Source of the DNA: Pseudomonas linyingensis
GTDB lineage: Bacteria > Pseudomonadota > Gammaproteobacteria > Pseudomonadales > Pseudomonadaceae
DNA: 64,000 nt
Assembly: GCF_900109175.1 (NCBI RefSeq)
Contig: NZ_FNZE01000009.1
Coordinates: 124,001-188,000, forward strand
Reading direction: 5' to 3'
Within the stretch, counting starts at the first letter, position 1, and each line of letters starts with the position of its first letter. The translations under genes were made by a program, and so were the position numbers. Positions 38,066 to 47,351 of this stretch are shown here, one piece after another. Under the pieces are notes generated by a model. It searched no databases. It was not told the origin of the DNA and saw only the letters and a program-made list of their open reading frames with translations.

Positions 38066-39781
38066 TCAGTCCCGTTGCAGGACGTACTGGCCGGGGGCCG
38101 GTTCCAGCGGTGGGTAGTCGGCGGAGCCGAGGCTGGCTTCGGCCGGAGCGCGTTCGCCGGCAAACTGGCTCAGCCAGGTATTCCAGTCGCCCCACCAGCT
38201 GCCCGGATGCTCTTGCGCAGATTCCAGCCAGCTGTCCGGATCCATCGGCAGTGCGTCGTTGGTCCAGTAGCTGCGTTTCTTCTTCGCCGGAGGATTGATC
38301 ACGCCGGCGATATGGCCGGAGGCGCCGAGGACGAAGCGGGTCGGGCCCTTGAGCAGGCGGGTGCTGGCGTAGGCGCCGCGCCAGGGCACGATGTGGTCCT
38401 CGCGGGTACCGACCAGGTAGGTCGGCATGTCCAGCTTGGTCAGGTCGATGGTTTCGCCGCAGCACTGCAGCTTGCCGGTCTTCAGGTCGTTCTGCAGGTA
38501 GGTGTGGCGCAGGTAGCCACAATACATCGGGCCGGGCAGGTGGGTGCTGTCGTTGTTCCAGTACAGCAGGTCCAGCGAGCGCGGCTTCTGGCCCTTGAGG
38601 TACTTCTCGACGCCGTAGTTCCACCACAGCTCGTTGGGGCGCAGCAGGGAGAAGGTGTTGCCCATGTCCTCGCCGCGGAACAGGCCGAACTTGCCCTGTT
38701 TCCCGCCGATGGTGCGTTCGCGGTAGCTGACGATCTCTTCGTCGACGAACACGTCGAGCACGCCGCTGTTCTCGAAGTCGAGCAGGGTGACCAGCAGGGT
38801 CAGGCTGGCCGCCGGCTTCTCGCCGCGTGCGGCGAGTACCGCCAGGCCGCAGGAGAGCAGGGTGCCGCCGACGCAATAGCCGAGGATGTTCAGCTGTTCC
38901 TGGCCGCTGATGGCCTGGGTGACCTTGACCGCCTCGATGATGCCCTTTTCGACATAGTCGTCCCAGGTGGCGCTGGCGATGCTCTCGTCGGCATTGCGCC
39001 AGGACACCAGGAACACCGAGTGACCCTGCTCCAGGGCATAGCGCACCAGCGAGCTTTCCGGCTGCAGGTCGAGGATGTAGAACTTGTTGATCGCCGGCGG
39101 CACGATCAGCAGCGGGCGCTCGAACTGCGTTTCGCTCTGCGGCGCGTAGTGGATCAGCTGGAACAGCGGGTTCTGGTAAACCACCTGGCCCGGGGTGGTG
39201 GCGAGATTGACGCCAACCTCGAAGGCGCCGCTATCGCACTGGCGCAGCTTGCCTTCCTTCATGTCGCTGGCCAGGTGCAGCAGGCCGCTGAACAGGCTGG
39301 CACCCTGGGTCTGCACCACGCGCTCGAGGGCTTCGGGGTTGCTGTTGAGGAAGTTGCTCGGTGCGCCGGCGGCGACCAGTTGCTCGACCAGGAAGCTCAT
39401 GCGCTGACGCATCTTGCCGGATTCGATCGGCAACTCGTCGAGCAGGCGCATCAGGAAGCGCGAATTGAGCAGATAGAGCGCCGCCAGCGAGCCGAACAGC
39501 GGCTGGCTCCAGGCGTTGCCGGAGAAGCGCGAATCGCTGAAGGTGAACGGTTGCTGGGTCAGCAGCTGCATGCCCAGTTGTGCCCATTCGACGTTGTACT
39601 CGGCCTGCAGGCGGTCGAGTACGGCCCCCTCCACCTCGAACCAGGCGTCAGTGTTCTTGCCCTGGAACCAGGGATTGTGACGCACCCAGAAACGCAGCTG
39701 TTCAAGAGCCGCCCGGGCGACAAAGGGCATGTTGGCCGAGAAAAAGGCCGAGAAAGGTGAAGAGGGTGGGGAGTTTTCCAT
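38066..39781 (-). CDS. phaC: Class I poly(3-hydroxyalkanoate) synthase (upstream paralogue)
   Basis: A 571-residue PHA synthase with catalytic Cys in GYCVGGTLLSCG (about residue 302), Asp in REDHIVPW and His in GASGHIAGV. It polymerises (R)-3-hydroxybutyryl-CoA from PhaA/PhaB at the granule surface. It has an N-terminal PPSSPFSAFF stretch slightly longer than in its paralogue. Several stretches of the two genes are identical at the DNA level, including one of about 110 bases (near 36582-36693 and 38577-38688), which points to duplication followed by gene conversion. Confidence 0.93.
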   Translation of the reverse strand: MENSPPSSPFSAFFSANMPFVARAALEQLRFWVRHNPWFQGKNTDAWFEVEGAVLDRLQAEYNVEWAQLGMQLLTQQPFTFSDSRFSGNAWSQPLFGSLAALYLLNSRFLMRLLDELPIESGKMRQRMSFLVEQLVAAGAPSNFLNSNPEALERVVQTQGASLFSGLLHLASDMKEGKLRQCDSGAFEVGVNLATTPGQVVYQNPLFQLIHYAPQSETQFERPLLIVPPAINKFYILDLQPESSLVRYALEQGHSVFLVSWRNADESIASATWDDYVEKGIIEAVKVTQAISGQEQLNILGYCVGGTLLSCGLAVLAARGEKPAASLTLLVTLLDFENSGVLDVFVDEEIVSYRERTIGGKQGKFGLFRGEDMGNTFSLLRPNELWWNYGVEKYLKGQKPRSLDLLYWNNDSTHLPGPMYCGYLRHTYLQNDLKTGKLQCCGETIDLTKLDMPTYLVGTREDHIVPWRGAYASTRLLKGPTRFVLGASGHIAGVINPPAKKKRSYWTNDALPMDPDSWLESAQEHPGSWWGDWNTWLSQFAGERAPAEASLGSADYPPLEPAPGQYVLQRD

Positions 39782-39815
39782 CTCAGTGTCCGCTATCCAG
39801 AGGCTGCAAGTTGTC

Positions 39816-39876
39816 AGAGCCTGTTCACGATCCCAGTGCAGCATGGCCGCCGCACTGCAGATCGTGAACAGGCTCT
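39816..39876. repeat. 17-bp perfect inverted repeat unit
   Basis: AGAGCCTGTTCACGATC (39816-39832) and its complement (39860-39876) enclose an inner 6-base dyad (CAGTGC/GCACTG at 39834 and 39852). It lies in the phaA-phaC intergenic space. Similar GCCTGTTCACGATC palindromes are, from memory, dispersed in Pseudomonas genomes. Confidence 0.7.
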
Positions 39877-39891
39877 CCGGCCGGTAGAGGC

Positions 39892-39926
39892 CTGCACCGG
39901 CATGGTCATTGACCACGCCGGTGCAG
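39892..39926 (-). terminator. Hairpin after phaA
   Basis: A 10-base-pair outer stem (CTGCACCGGC with GCCGGTGCAG) and a 5-base-pair inner stem (TGGTC/GACCA) lie nine bases beyond the phaA stop. Without a T-run it may attenuate rather than end transcription into phaC. Confidence 0.55.
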
Positions 39927-39934
39927 TAAACCTA

Positions 39935-41113
<1,179 letters not shown>

Positions 41114-41154
41114 GGTGATACCTCTGCTGCAAACACAATCAAGGGAGGAGGCGG

Positions 41155-41182
41155 CTGCCCGGGGGAGCGATTGCCCGGGCAG
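41155..41182 (-). terminator. Hairpin between phaB and phaA
   Basis: A 9-base-pair stem (CTGCCCGGG with CCCGGGCAG) and a 10-base loop lie upstream of the phaA ribosome site AGGGAGGAG. It may tune the phaB/phaA ratio; no T-run. Confidence 0.45.
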
Positions 41183-41209
41183 TCGCCGAGGTCGGCTGAG
41201 CGGGCCGGG

Positions 41210-41959
41210 TCAGGCCATGTTCAGACCGCCATTGACCGAGAAGTCGGCGCCGGTGGCGTAGGCGGCCTCATCGGAGGACAGCCAGGACACCATGGAGGCG
41301 ATTTCCTCGGGCTGGCCAAGGCGGCCAACCGGAATCCCGGCAACGATCTTCGCCATCACGTCTTCACGGATCACCGCGGTCATATCGGTGAGGATGTAGC
41401 CGGGGGAAACAGTGTTGACGGTGACGCCCTTACTGGCCACTTCCCGCGCCAGGGCCATGGTGAAGCCATGGATGCCGGCCTTGGCTGCCGAGTAGTTGGT
41501 CTGGCCGAACTGGCCACGCTGACCGTTGACCGAGGAGATGTTGATGATGCGGCCAAAACCACGCTCGACCATCGAGTCGACCACCTGCTTGGAGGTGTTG
41601 AACAGGCCGTTGAGGTTGGTGGAGATCACCGCGTTCCAGTCTTCCGGAGTCATGCGCTTGAAGGTGGTGTCGCGGGTGATACCTGCGTTGTTGACCAGGA
41701 TGTCGATCTGGCCGACTTCCTCGCGTACCTGGGCGAAGGCACGCACGGTGTCGTTCCAGTCGGTGATATCGCTGGTCATGCAATGAAATTCGTAGCCTTC
41801 CTGGCGCTGTTGCTCCAGCCATGCGTCCTTGCGGGTGGACTGCGTGCTGCAGCCGACCACGACGATATAGCCGTCGCGGTACAGGCGCTGGCTGATCGCC
41901 GTGCCGATACCACCCATGCCGCCAGTTACCAGTGCAATACGCTTGTTGTTGTTGGTCAT
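41210..41959 (-). CDS. phaB: Acetoacetyl-CoA reductase PhaB
   Basis: A 249-residue short-chain dehydrogenase that reduces acetoacetyl-CoA to (R)-3-hydroxybutyryl-CoA with NADPH. Cofactor motif TGGMGGIGTAI at the N-terminus, NNAG (about residue 91), catalytic Ser in NISSVNGQ and YSAAK (about residue 155) are all present, as is the PhaB-typical VSPGYI. First gene of the leftward phaB-phaA-phaC-phaC group. Confidence 0.93.
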   Translation of the reverse strand: MTNNNKRIALVTGGMGGIGTAISQRLYRDGYIVVVGCSTQSTRKDAWLEQQRQEGYEFHCMTSDITDWNDTVRAFAQVREEVGQIDILVNNAGITRDTTFKRMTPEDWNAVISTNLNGLFNTSKQVVDSMVERGFGRIINISSVNGQRGQFGQTNYSAAKAGIHGFTMALAREVASKGVTVNTVSPGYILTDMTAVIREDVMAKIVAGIPVGRLGQPEEIASMVSWLSSDEAAYATGADFSVNGGLNMA

Positions 41960-42429
41960 GCTCGGTCACTCCATCGAATGTTTGAAAAGCTGGATAAAGC
42001 TTGCCGGTGCGCTCGGGTCGTGCGGTGCCCGTGCATCTGACCGGCGATCGGGTTCGTTCTGTTCAGGCCCGATGTGACTACCTTGCTGGGGGAATATTGC
42101 GTTTTCTTGACGGGAAATCGCGTGGATGCTCCCGACGGCCGCTTCACCTCCTGTTGCTCTGCAAAAATGCTGTCTGGGTCCATGTCCATAGGCATCGTCA
42201 CGCGAAACATAATGGACACAAAAAAATGGTAAGGCTAGCTGTCTCGGTAGTGATTTCTGCGGTTCACCTCCTTGTGCGTAGCGGGTGGCGGGCTGAAAAT
42301 TATTTTTGTGCAGTGCAAAAAAATAGTTGCGCATCGCGCCAGAATCGCCAAGAATGAAATTGCAGGTCGGGTGCATGGGTACACGACAGCATGGTTTTTC
42401 AGCCTTTCTCATCCTCAGGAGATTCATCC
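41960..42429. promoter_or_regulatory. Divergent phaB/phaP control region with PhaR-site candidate
   Basis: About 470 bases without a gene between the divergent phaB and phasin genes; clearly more AT-rich than its neighbours. It contains A-runs and, at 42306-42318, TTGTGCAGTGCAA, followed by TTGCGCATCGC at 42327. These TGCA-rich elements resemble the sites bound by PhaR-type repressors in front of phasin genes (inference from other species). Promoters for both directions must lie here but I cannot fix them. Confidence 0.45.
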
Positions 42430-43002
42430 ATGACCTTCTTCGATTCGGAAAAACTGCAGGCGACCCAGAAGTCCAATCTCGAGCTGCTGCAGCAGATGAA
42501 CAGCAAGTTCCTCAAAGGCATCGAGCAGATCAGCCATCTGCAGATCGCCACCCTGCGTTCGGCCAGCGAGGAAACCTTCGCTACCGCCAGCAAGCTGCTT
42601 TCCGCTCGTGACCCGCAGAGCTTCACCGAAGTGTTCAGCTCCCTCGCTCATCCGGCCCAGCAGGCCGAGCGCCTGATGGACTTCAACCGCAAGGTCTACG
42701 ACCTGCTGTCCAGCACCCAGGCCGACATCGCCAAGCTCAGCGAGCGTCAAGTCGCTCGCAACGCCCAACAGGTGCAGGAGCTGGTAGAAGAGATTGCAAA
42801 GAATGCGCCAGCTGGCTCCGAGTCGGCGGTAGCAGTGCTCAAATCTGCCGTAGAAACTGCCGGTAGCGTCTACGAGAGCGCCCAGAAGACCGCCAAGCAG
42901 GCTGCCGAAATCGCTGAAAACGGCATCACTGCCGCAGCCACCGCTGCCGGCCAGGCGACCCGTGAAGCCACCAAGGCTGCGGGTGCCGCGCGCAGCAAGT
43001 AA
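42430..43002 (+). CDS. phaP: Phasin (PHA granule-associated protein)
   Basis: A 190-residue helical, Ala/Gln/Glu-rich protein of the phasin_2 family (FFDSEKLQATQKSNLELL ... RQVARNAQQVQELVEE) with an Ala/Lys-rich C-terminal tail. No signal or membrane segment. AGGAGA lies eight bases before the ATG. Phasins coat PHB granules and are repressed by PhaR until granules form; the repressor gene lies just downstream on the other strand. Confidence 0.9.
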   Translation: MTFFDSEKLQATQKSNLELLQQMNSKFLKGIEQISHLQIATLRSASEETFATASKLLSARDPQSFTEVFSSLAHPAQQAERLMDFNRKVYDLLSSTQADIAKLSERQVARNAQQVQELVEEIAKNAPAGSESAVAVLKSAVETAGSVYESAQKTAKQAAEIAENGITAAATAAGQATREATKAAGAARSK

Positions 43003-43026
43003 GCGCTAGGGCTGTTGAAAGGAGAG

Positions 43027-43071
43027 GGGAGTCGCTTGTCAGTGCCGCAAGGTGCTTGATGAGCGACTCCC
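43027..43071 (+). terminator. Terminator after phaP
   Basis: A 10-base-pair stem, GGGAGTCGCT (43027-43036) with AGCGACTCCC (43062-43071), is followed by TTCTTGC. It lies 24 bases after the phasin stop, before the convergent phaR gene. Confidence 0.65.
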
Positions 43072-43229
43072 TTCTTGCATCAGGCGTTCGCTCCCGGCAG
43101 GCACTTGGCACTTGTTGGTGGGGACAATGGCGGTGTGACCCGCTATGCGTTGCCCGGATGCGGGCACGCGTGCAATGGCCCGGGTTGTTCGGCCTTGCAC
43201 GCATCTGGTGCGAGGTGCTTCAAGACCGT

Positions 43230-43760
43230 TCAGGCCTTGTCGTCATCTTCGCTCTTCTTGTCCTTGTCACTGCGCCCCGGGGTGCCCGGAAAGCCAGGGA
43301 ACATGCCGAACAGGTTCTGCGTGTTCAGGTACAACTGCTTGGACTGCTCCACATACTGCCCCATCAGATCCTGCATCACCGGCAGTTGGCTGCGCATGTA
43401 GTCGCTCCATGCTTGGGAGGACTGTTGCCCGGTTTTCGCCTGGATATCGACGACCGCCTGGATGCTCTTTTCCAGGTAATTGCCAAGCATGCCCTGGAAG
43501 GGGCCATAGAACCGGATGATCCCCCTGAGCATGTCGCTGGAAAAGATCGGCTCGCCGTCGCTTTCGGCTTCCTGAATGATCTGCAGCAGGATGCTGCGGG
43601 TCAGGTCTTCGCCGGTCTTGGCATCCAGCACCTGGAAGGGTTCTTCGTCGATGACCAGCTGGCGGATGTCGTGCAGCGTGATATGCGTGCTGGTCTGCGT
43701 ATCATAGAGACGGCGGTTGGCGTACTTCTTGATCAGGCGGACCTGGTTCTGATCAGACAT
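43230..43760 (-). CDS. phaR: Polyhydroxyalkanoate synthesis repressor PhaR
   Basis: A 176-residue regulator with the conserved N-terminal PHB/PHA accumulation DNA-binding domain (IKKYANRRLYDTQTSTHITL) and the following accumulation-regulator segment. The C-terminal tail is Lys/Asp-rich. Known role: represses phasin expression and leaves DNA by binding nascent PHB granules. It is convergent with phaP. Confidence 0.92.
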   Translation of the reverse strand: MSDQNQVRLIKKYANRRLYDTQTSTHITLHDIRQLVIDEEPFQVLDAKTGEDLTRSILLQIIQEAESDGEPIFSSDMLRGIIRFYGPFQGMLGNYLEKSIQAVVDIQAKTGQQSSQAWSDYMRSQLPVMQDLMGQYVEQSKQLYLNTQNLFGMFPGFPGTPGRSDKDKKSEDDDKA

Positions 43761-43998
43761 GCTGCGGACTCTCGCGAACTGGGGATGTCAGTCATGTTAC
43801 CCCAAACCACCGTGCGCTGGACCGGCCAGTGCTGATACTGCCACCACATCAGGGGCGGGAGCCGGTGCCGCCGAGACAGGAATACGTGCGCCGCGAAGCA
43901 CGCTGCGCATCCACACGAGATATCCTTCAACTACGCTGCCTTGGAGCCAGCGCGCATTCTGCGCTGGTCCATAGCTGATCAAGCGAAGGAGTGGCCTC

Positions 43999-44409
43999 AT
44001 GTTCAAGCGTGCATTTTCCCGCCGACTGGCCGTACTGCTTGCGGCATCGCACATGCTGATGGTCGTTCAGGTGCCGGTAGCGCAGGCGTCGATGATAGGC
44101 ACCACTGAAGTCGTGCAGGCGCAGCAACAGCAACTGGATCGCCAACAGCTGTTGGCCATGCTCGATGACCAGGATGTGCAAGGCAAGCTGGCTGCCCTGG
44201 GTGTCGAGCGCGATCAGGTCGAGCGGCGTATACAGAGCCTGACCAATGCCGAGCTGGCTCATTTCAACCAGCAACTGAGCGAAGCACCTGCCGGTGCGGG
44301 TGCCGGCGGTATCCTCGGGATCATCGTGCTGTTCCTGGTGATCTTCATCATTACCGACATGCTGTGCGCGACCAACGTGTTCAAGTTCGTCAACTGCATC
44401 AATCGCTGA
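43999..44409 (+). CDS. PA2779-family small exported protein
   Basis: A 136-residue protein with a signal peptide-like N-terminus (about 1-32, RLAVLLAASHMLMVVQVPVAQA), a short helical middle rich in Gln/Asp, and a C-terminal hydrophobic segment (about 95-118, GGILGIIVLFLVIFIITDML). This is the layout of the PA2779 family. AAGGAGTG precedes the ATG. In Pseudomonas it is normally followed by a peptidase/TPR gene (PA2778-like); here that gene is absent and the mobile region starts about 60-100 bases downstream. Confidence 0.82.
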   Translation: MFKRAFSRRLAVLLAASHMLMVVQVPVAQASMIGTTEVVQAQQQQLDRQQLLAMLDDQDVQGKLAALGVERDQVERRIQSLTNAELAHFNQQLSEAPAGAGAGGILGIIVLFLVIFIITDMLCATNVFKFVNCINR

Positions 44410-44432
44410 GACCGCAAGCGTTCGGCTGTGAC

Positions 44433-44465
44433 CCTGCAGCTGTGGCAAATGCACACAGCTGCAGG
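44433..44465 (+). terminator. Hairpin after the PA2779-family gene
   Basis: A perfect 12-base-pair stem (CCTGCAGCTGTG with CACAGCTGCAGG) and a 9-base loop lie 23 bases after the stop. No T-run; AGGAGG overlaps its 3' arm, so it may instead be an intercistronic hairpin of the original operon. Confidence 0.55.
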
Positions 44466-44824
44466 AGGAATCCGTTCTGGCGAAGTGGAAGAGAGGGGCT
44501 GTTGCTCCAAGAGACTTGTGAATGCGCGAAACATAAACTATTTGGATTTGAAACTTTTAGTTTTGATGAGCTTTAAGCGTTAGTTTAACTTGGCGCGCCA
44601 AAAAAGTCATCATTTTCCTCCTTGGTGTCCGGTATTGCTCGCCTTGCTATTCCAGTGAGAAATATAAGTGGCCGGCCAATATGCGGAAAAGATATGAGTC
44701 GATTTCCATATTGGGTCCATAATTTCGTAAATCCGAAACTTTCTAGTTCATATGTAAAAGTAAAACTTTGTAATCTTTTGAATCTCGAGGGTTTTTTCGG
44801 ATTGGCTTGAGATGGAGGGATATG
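44466..44824. mobile_element. Candidate left-end region of the Tn7-like element
   Basis: About 360 bases of AT-rich sequence without a supported gene; base composition changes abruptly near 44500. Two related motifs are seen: GAAACTTTTAGTTTTGATG at 44550 and GAAACTTTCTAGTTCATATG at 44735, with a third, weaker AAAACTTTGTAATC at 44764. Repeats of this kind at a transposon end are typical TnsB-binding sites (inference). The exact end and target duplication were not identified; a perfect palindrome TTGGCGCGCCAA lies at 44590. Confidence 0.45.
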
Positions 44825-45457
44825 ATGAATCCATTCGTTTCATCTGAAGATTGCGTTCGCCCTAAGGGGGCGCCTGAGTTCTTTGCCTTCAGCTTGAAAA
44901 AGGACCAGAGCGTCAGGTTTTTTCATCGCGCGAGTCTGTGGCGTTGGGCTCGCGTTGAGTTTGACCATTTTGCAGTGTCTTTGAGGGTGAATGAACAGAG
45001 CTTAACCGCTACTAGCGGAAAAGTAGCTATTTCGATTAGTTATGAAGATAATTTTTCGGATAGGCTAATAGTTTTTGAGACGGGCCTCGGCGAGGCTTTG
45101 CGGGTGGATGTTTGTCGCTATGCTGAGACGACGGGGTGCGCTGTTGAGTTTCTCAGCAATAGATTCCTGCATGAGAATGAAATTGCTTCAGGGAATTATT
45201 TGCGAATGCTTTCCTATATAGTTAAGCGACGCGAGGTATTGACTGAGCGAAATTTAGATCGGTGTTTGAGGGTAGTGCGAGATAACAACAAAGTTGTCCA
45301 GGATGCTGTAAAAGAACTGGCGATTGAGTTTCGAGATAATGCAGCTGCGCTTTTCTTTGAATTGGTGCGGCGTGGCAATATCACGCTCGCTGACGTGCAG
45401 ACCTGCAAACTCACGGGGCGCACCAAATTCAGTGCCGAGGAGAAGTTTGGTGAGTAA
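44825..45457 (+). CDS. TnsA-like protein of the Tn7-like module (nuclease activity uncertain)
   Basis: A 210-residue protein, AT-rich codon use, first gene of the transposition operon and placed where tnsA lies in Tn7-like elements. The ATG at 44825 has GGAGG six bases upstream. It overlaps the tnsB-like start by eight bases. The central part (ETTGCAVEFLSNRFLHENE) and the basic/helical C-terminal half are compatible with a TnsA fold of catalytic plus winged-helix domains, but I cannot confirm the Glu-Asp-Lys nuclease triad. In Tn7, TnsA cuts the 5' ends so that transposition is cut-and-paste. Confidence 0.55.
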   Translation: MNPFVSSEDCVRPKGAPEFFAFSLKKDQSVRFFHRASLWRWARVEFDHFAVSLRVNEQSLTATSGKVAISISYEDNFSDRLIVFETGLGEALRVDVCRYAETTGCAVEFLSNRFLHENEIASGNYLRMLSYIVKRREVLTERNLDRCLRVVRDNNKVVQDAVKELAIEFRDNAAALFFELVRRGNITLADVQTCKLTGRTKFSAEEKFGE

Positions 45458-47336
45458 TTCCAAGCGGTTTTCCAAGGCGCTTTTTAAGGCTGATGGGGGC
45501 GATTGTGAGTTATGGCCGTCCATTGATGTAAACTTGTTGCCCGAAAAATTTCGGGAAGCGACGCTGCTACGTATTAAAGCAATAAAGGCATTTCTCAATG
45601 AAGGTGCTAGCCTTGTTGAGATAGAAGATAAATATAAAGTAAGTCGTGCAACGCTGTACCGCATGATTGAACGATGTGAAACGCTCGGAGAGGACGGCAG
45701 GGTTTTAGGTTTCAAGGGGGCGATCCCTTATTTGCGAGTCTCAGATGAAAAATATCACCGTTCGAGAAATATTGAAAATCAGGCTGGTGTTTCAGAGGCA
45801 GGCGATGCGGGTGCTTTCCATAAGCTCTTGAGTGAACAGAACGAGCTTAAAAAATGGGTAGACAAGCGTGCGAGCCAATACAAGTCGCGTAAAGAGGGGG
45901 GGGAGCATCTGGCGGTTATCCATAATGCGTTTTTAAATCTATGTAAGGCACTTGGTATACCCGATACAGAGTACCCATTTTGCCGCAAAACGGCCGCCCG
46001 ATCTGCGCTGCGAAGGTATTTAATCGATACTGCGAAACATCTAAAAGCGCAAAAGGAAAAAGCCTATCACGAGTCGGATATCCGCGATGCTATAGCTCCG
46101 ACTGATATTCTGGAGCAAGTAGAGGTCGATGGTCATGAAGTGGATATACGACTGGTAATTGAAGAGCGTGACCGATACGGTAAACCCGTTCGATACGAGA
46201 TCTTGCGAGTCTGGCTGATCGTGCTGCTTGACGTCTTTTCTCGCTGCATACTTGGCTACTCAATAGCCCTAGGGCGTAATTATGATCAAGTTGACTTGTT
46301 GTCCGCAATCTACCACTCAATGGCACCTCATATCTCTCCTCCATTGTGTATACCGGACGCCACTTATGCTGCTGAAGGTGGTTATCCTTCTGAATGTGCA
46401 GGTGCCTGGGAGACGTGGAGCACGTTGAAACTTGATAACGCATGGGCGCATAGGGCCAAACATGTGCTTGCCGTGCTCCAAGACAGGGTGGGTTGTATCG
46501 CTGAATTCGGCCGTGTCCATACCCCCAATGATCGACCTTTTGTAGAGCGTTTCTTTTTGTTTTTGACCCAGCACTTCTCACATCGAATCATTGGGACGAC
46601 TGGCAGCGACAGCAGAGACGCAATCATACAGAGACTTTCGCCCAAATCCAAGAATCCATTGAGCCTCCTGATTACGCTAGATGAGTTAAATAGCGCCATC
46701 GATATTGTATTGGCTGGCTATAATGGCAGGCCACATTCATCTCTGCAAGGGCATACGCCACTCAGTATTTTTAATCTGAGGCTGAGTGAGCGACTCTTGC
46801 CGGCGAACGCGCTGCCAGAACAGTACCAAAGAGCAGATGAATTTATCATTGTGCGCGAGCAGGTTGTAGTGAAAAGCTCATCTGACTTTGGTGGGGCTTA
46901 TATTAATTTTGCTTATCTAAAATATAGAAACTCTGAAATATTACGCAGCGACTCGGCGGGCAGGAAATTGTTCGTGGAATACGCAAGGAATGATGTCTCT
47001 GTTCTCCGATTATTGGACGAGAACGGCGCGAAACTTGGCATGCTGATGCCGCCGGATCCCTGGTGTCGTCACCCTCATAGTCTCAAGCTTCGCACTGTAT
47101 TGTGGAAGTTAATTAAAGATGGCCAGTTTGCATTCGAGCGCAATGAATCAGTACACCAGGCGCTTCGGCGAAGCCAGCTTTCCAGTGAGGGTATGTCCCG
47201 CAGTCTGGCTACAACACTCTTCAAACAGTCTGGACGGGTGTCCGAGGAGCCCGCTATTGAGACAGCAGCAGATCGGGAGCCCCCGACGGAACCCACGGTG
47301 AAGCCGCCACGGCTGACCAAGGTGTATACGTTTTAA
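45450..47336 (+). CDS. TnsB/TniA-like DDE transposase
   Basis: A 628-residue Mu/Tn7-type integrase-fold transposase. An N-terminal helix-turn-helix (about 60-95, DKYKVSRATLYRMIERC) binds the ends, followed by a retroviral-integrase core: first Asp in EVDGHEVDIRLV (about 230), second in TLKLDNAWAHRAK (about 330) and Glu in NDRPFVERFFLF (about 367). A beta-barrel and C-terminal region complete it. The GTG at 45450 is preferred over the earlier in-frame start because GAGGAGAAG lies directly upstream and it overlaps the preceding gene. AT-rich relative to the host. Confidence 0.87.
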   Translation: MSNSKRFSKALFKADGGDCELWPSIDVNLLPEKFREATLLRIKAIKAFLNEGASLVEIEDKYKVSRATLYRMIERCETLGEDGRVLGFKGAIPYLRVSDEKYHRSRNIENQAGVSEAGDAGAFHKLLSEQNELKKWVDKRASQYKSRKEGGEHLAVIHNAFLNLCKALGIPDTEYPFCRKTAARSALRRYLIDTAKHLKAQKEKAYHESDIRDAIAPTDILEQVEVDGHEVDIRLVIEERDRYGKPVRYEILRVWLIVLLDVFSRCILGYSIALGRNYDQVDLLSAIYHSMAPHISPPLCIPDATYAAEGGYPSECAGAWETWSTLKLDNAWAHRAKHVLAVLQDRVGCIAEFGRVHTPNDRPFVERFFLFLTQHFSHRIIGTTGSDSRDAIIQRLSPKSKNPLSLLITLDELNSAIDIVLAGYNGRPHSSLQGHTPLSIFNLRLSERLLPANALPEQYQRADEFIIVREQVVVKSSSDFGGAYINFAYLKYRNSEILRSDSAGRKLFVEYARNDVSVLRLLDENGAKLGMLMPPDPWCRHPHSLKLRTVLWKLIKDGQFAFERNESVHQALRRSQLSSEGMSRSLATTLFKQSGRVSEEPAIETAADREPPTEPTVKPPRLTKVYTF

Positions 47337-47351
47337 ACGGGAGATACTTCC

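Noticed and set aside
44622-44810. 62-codon open frame before the TnsA-like gene
   Set aside because: No ribosome site, unlike any domain I recognise, and it lies in the presumed transposon end region.
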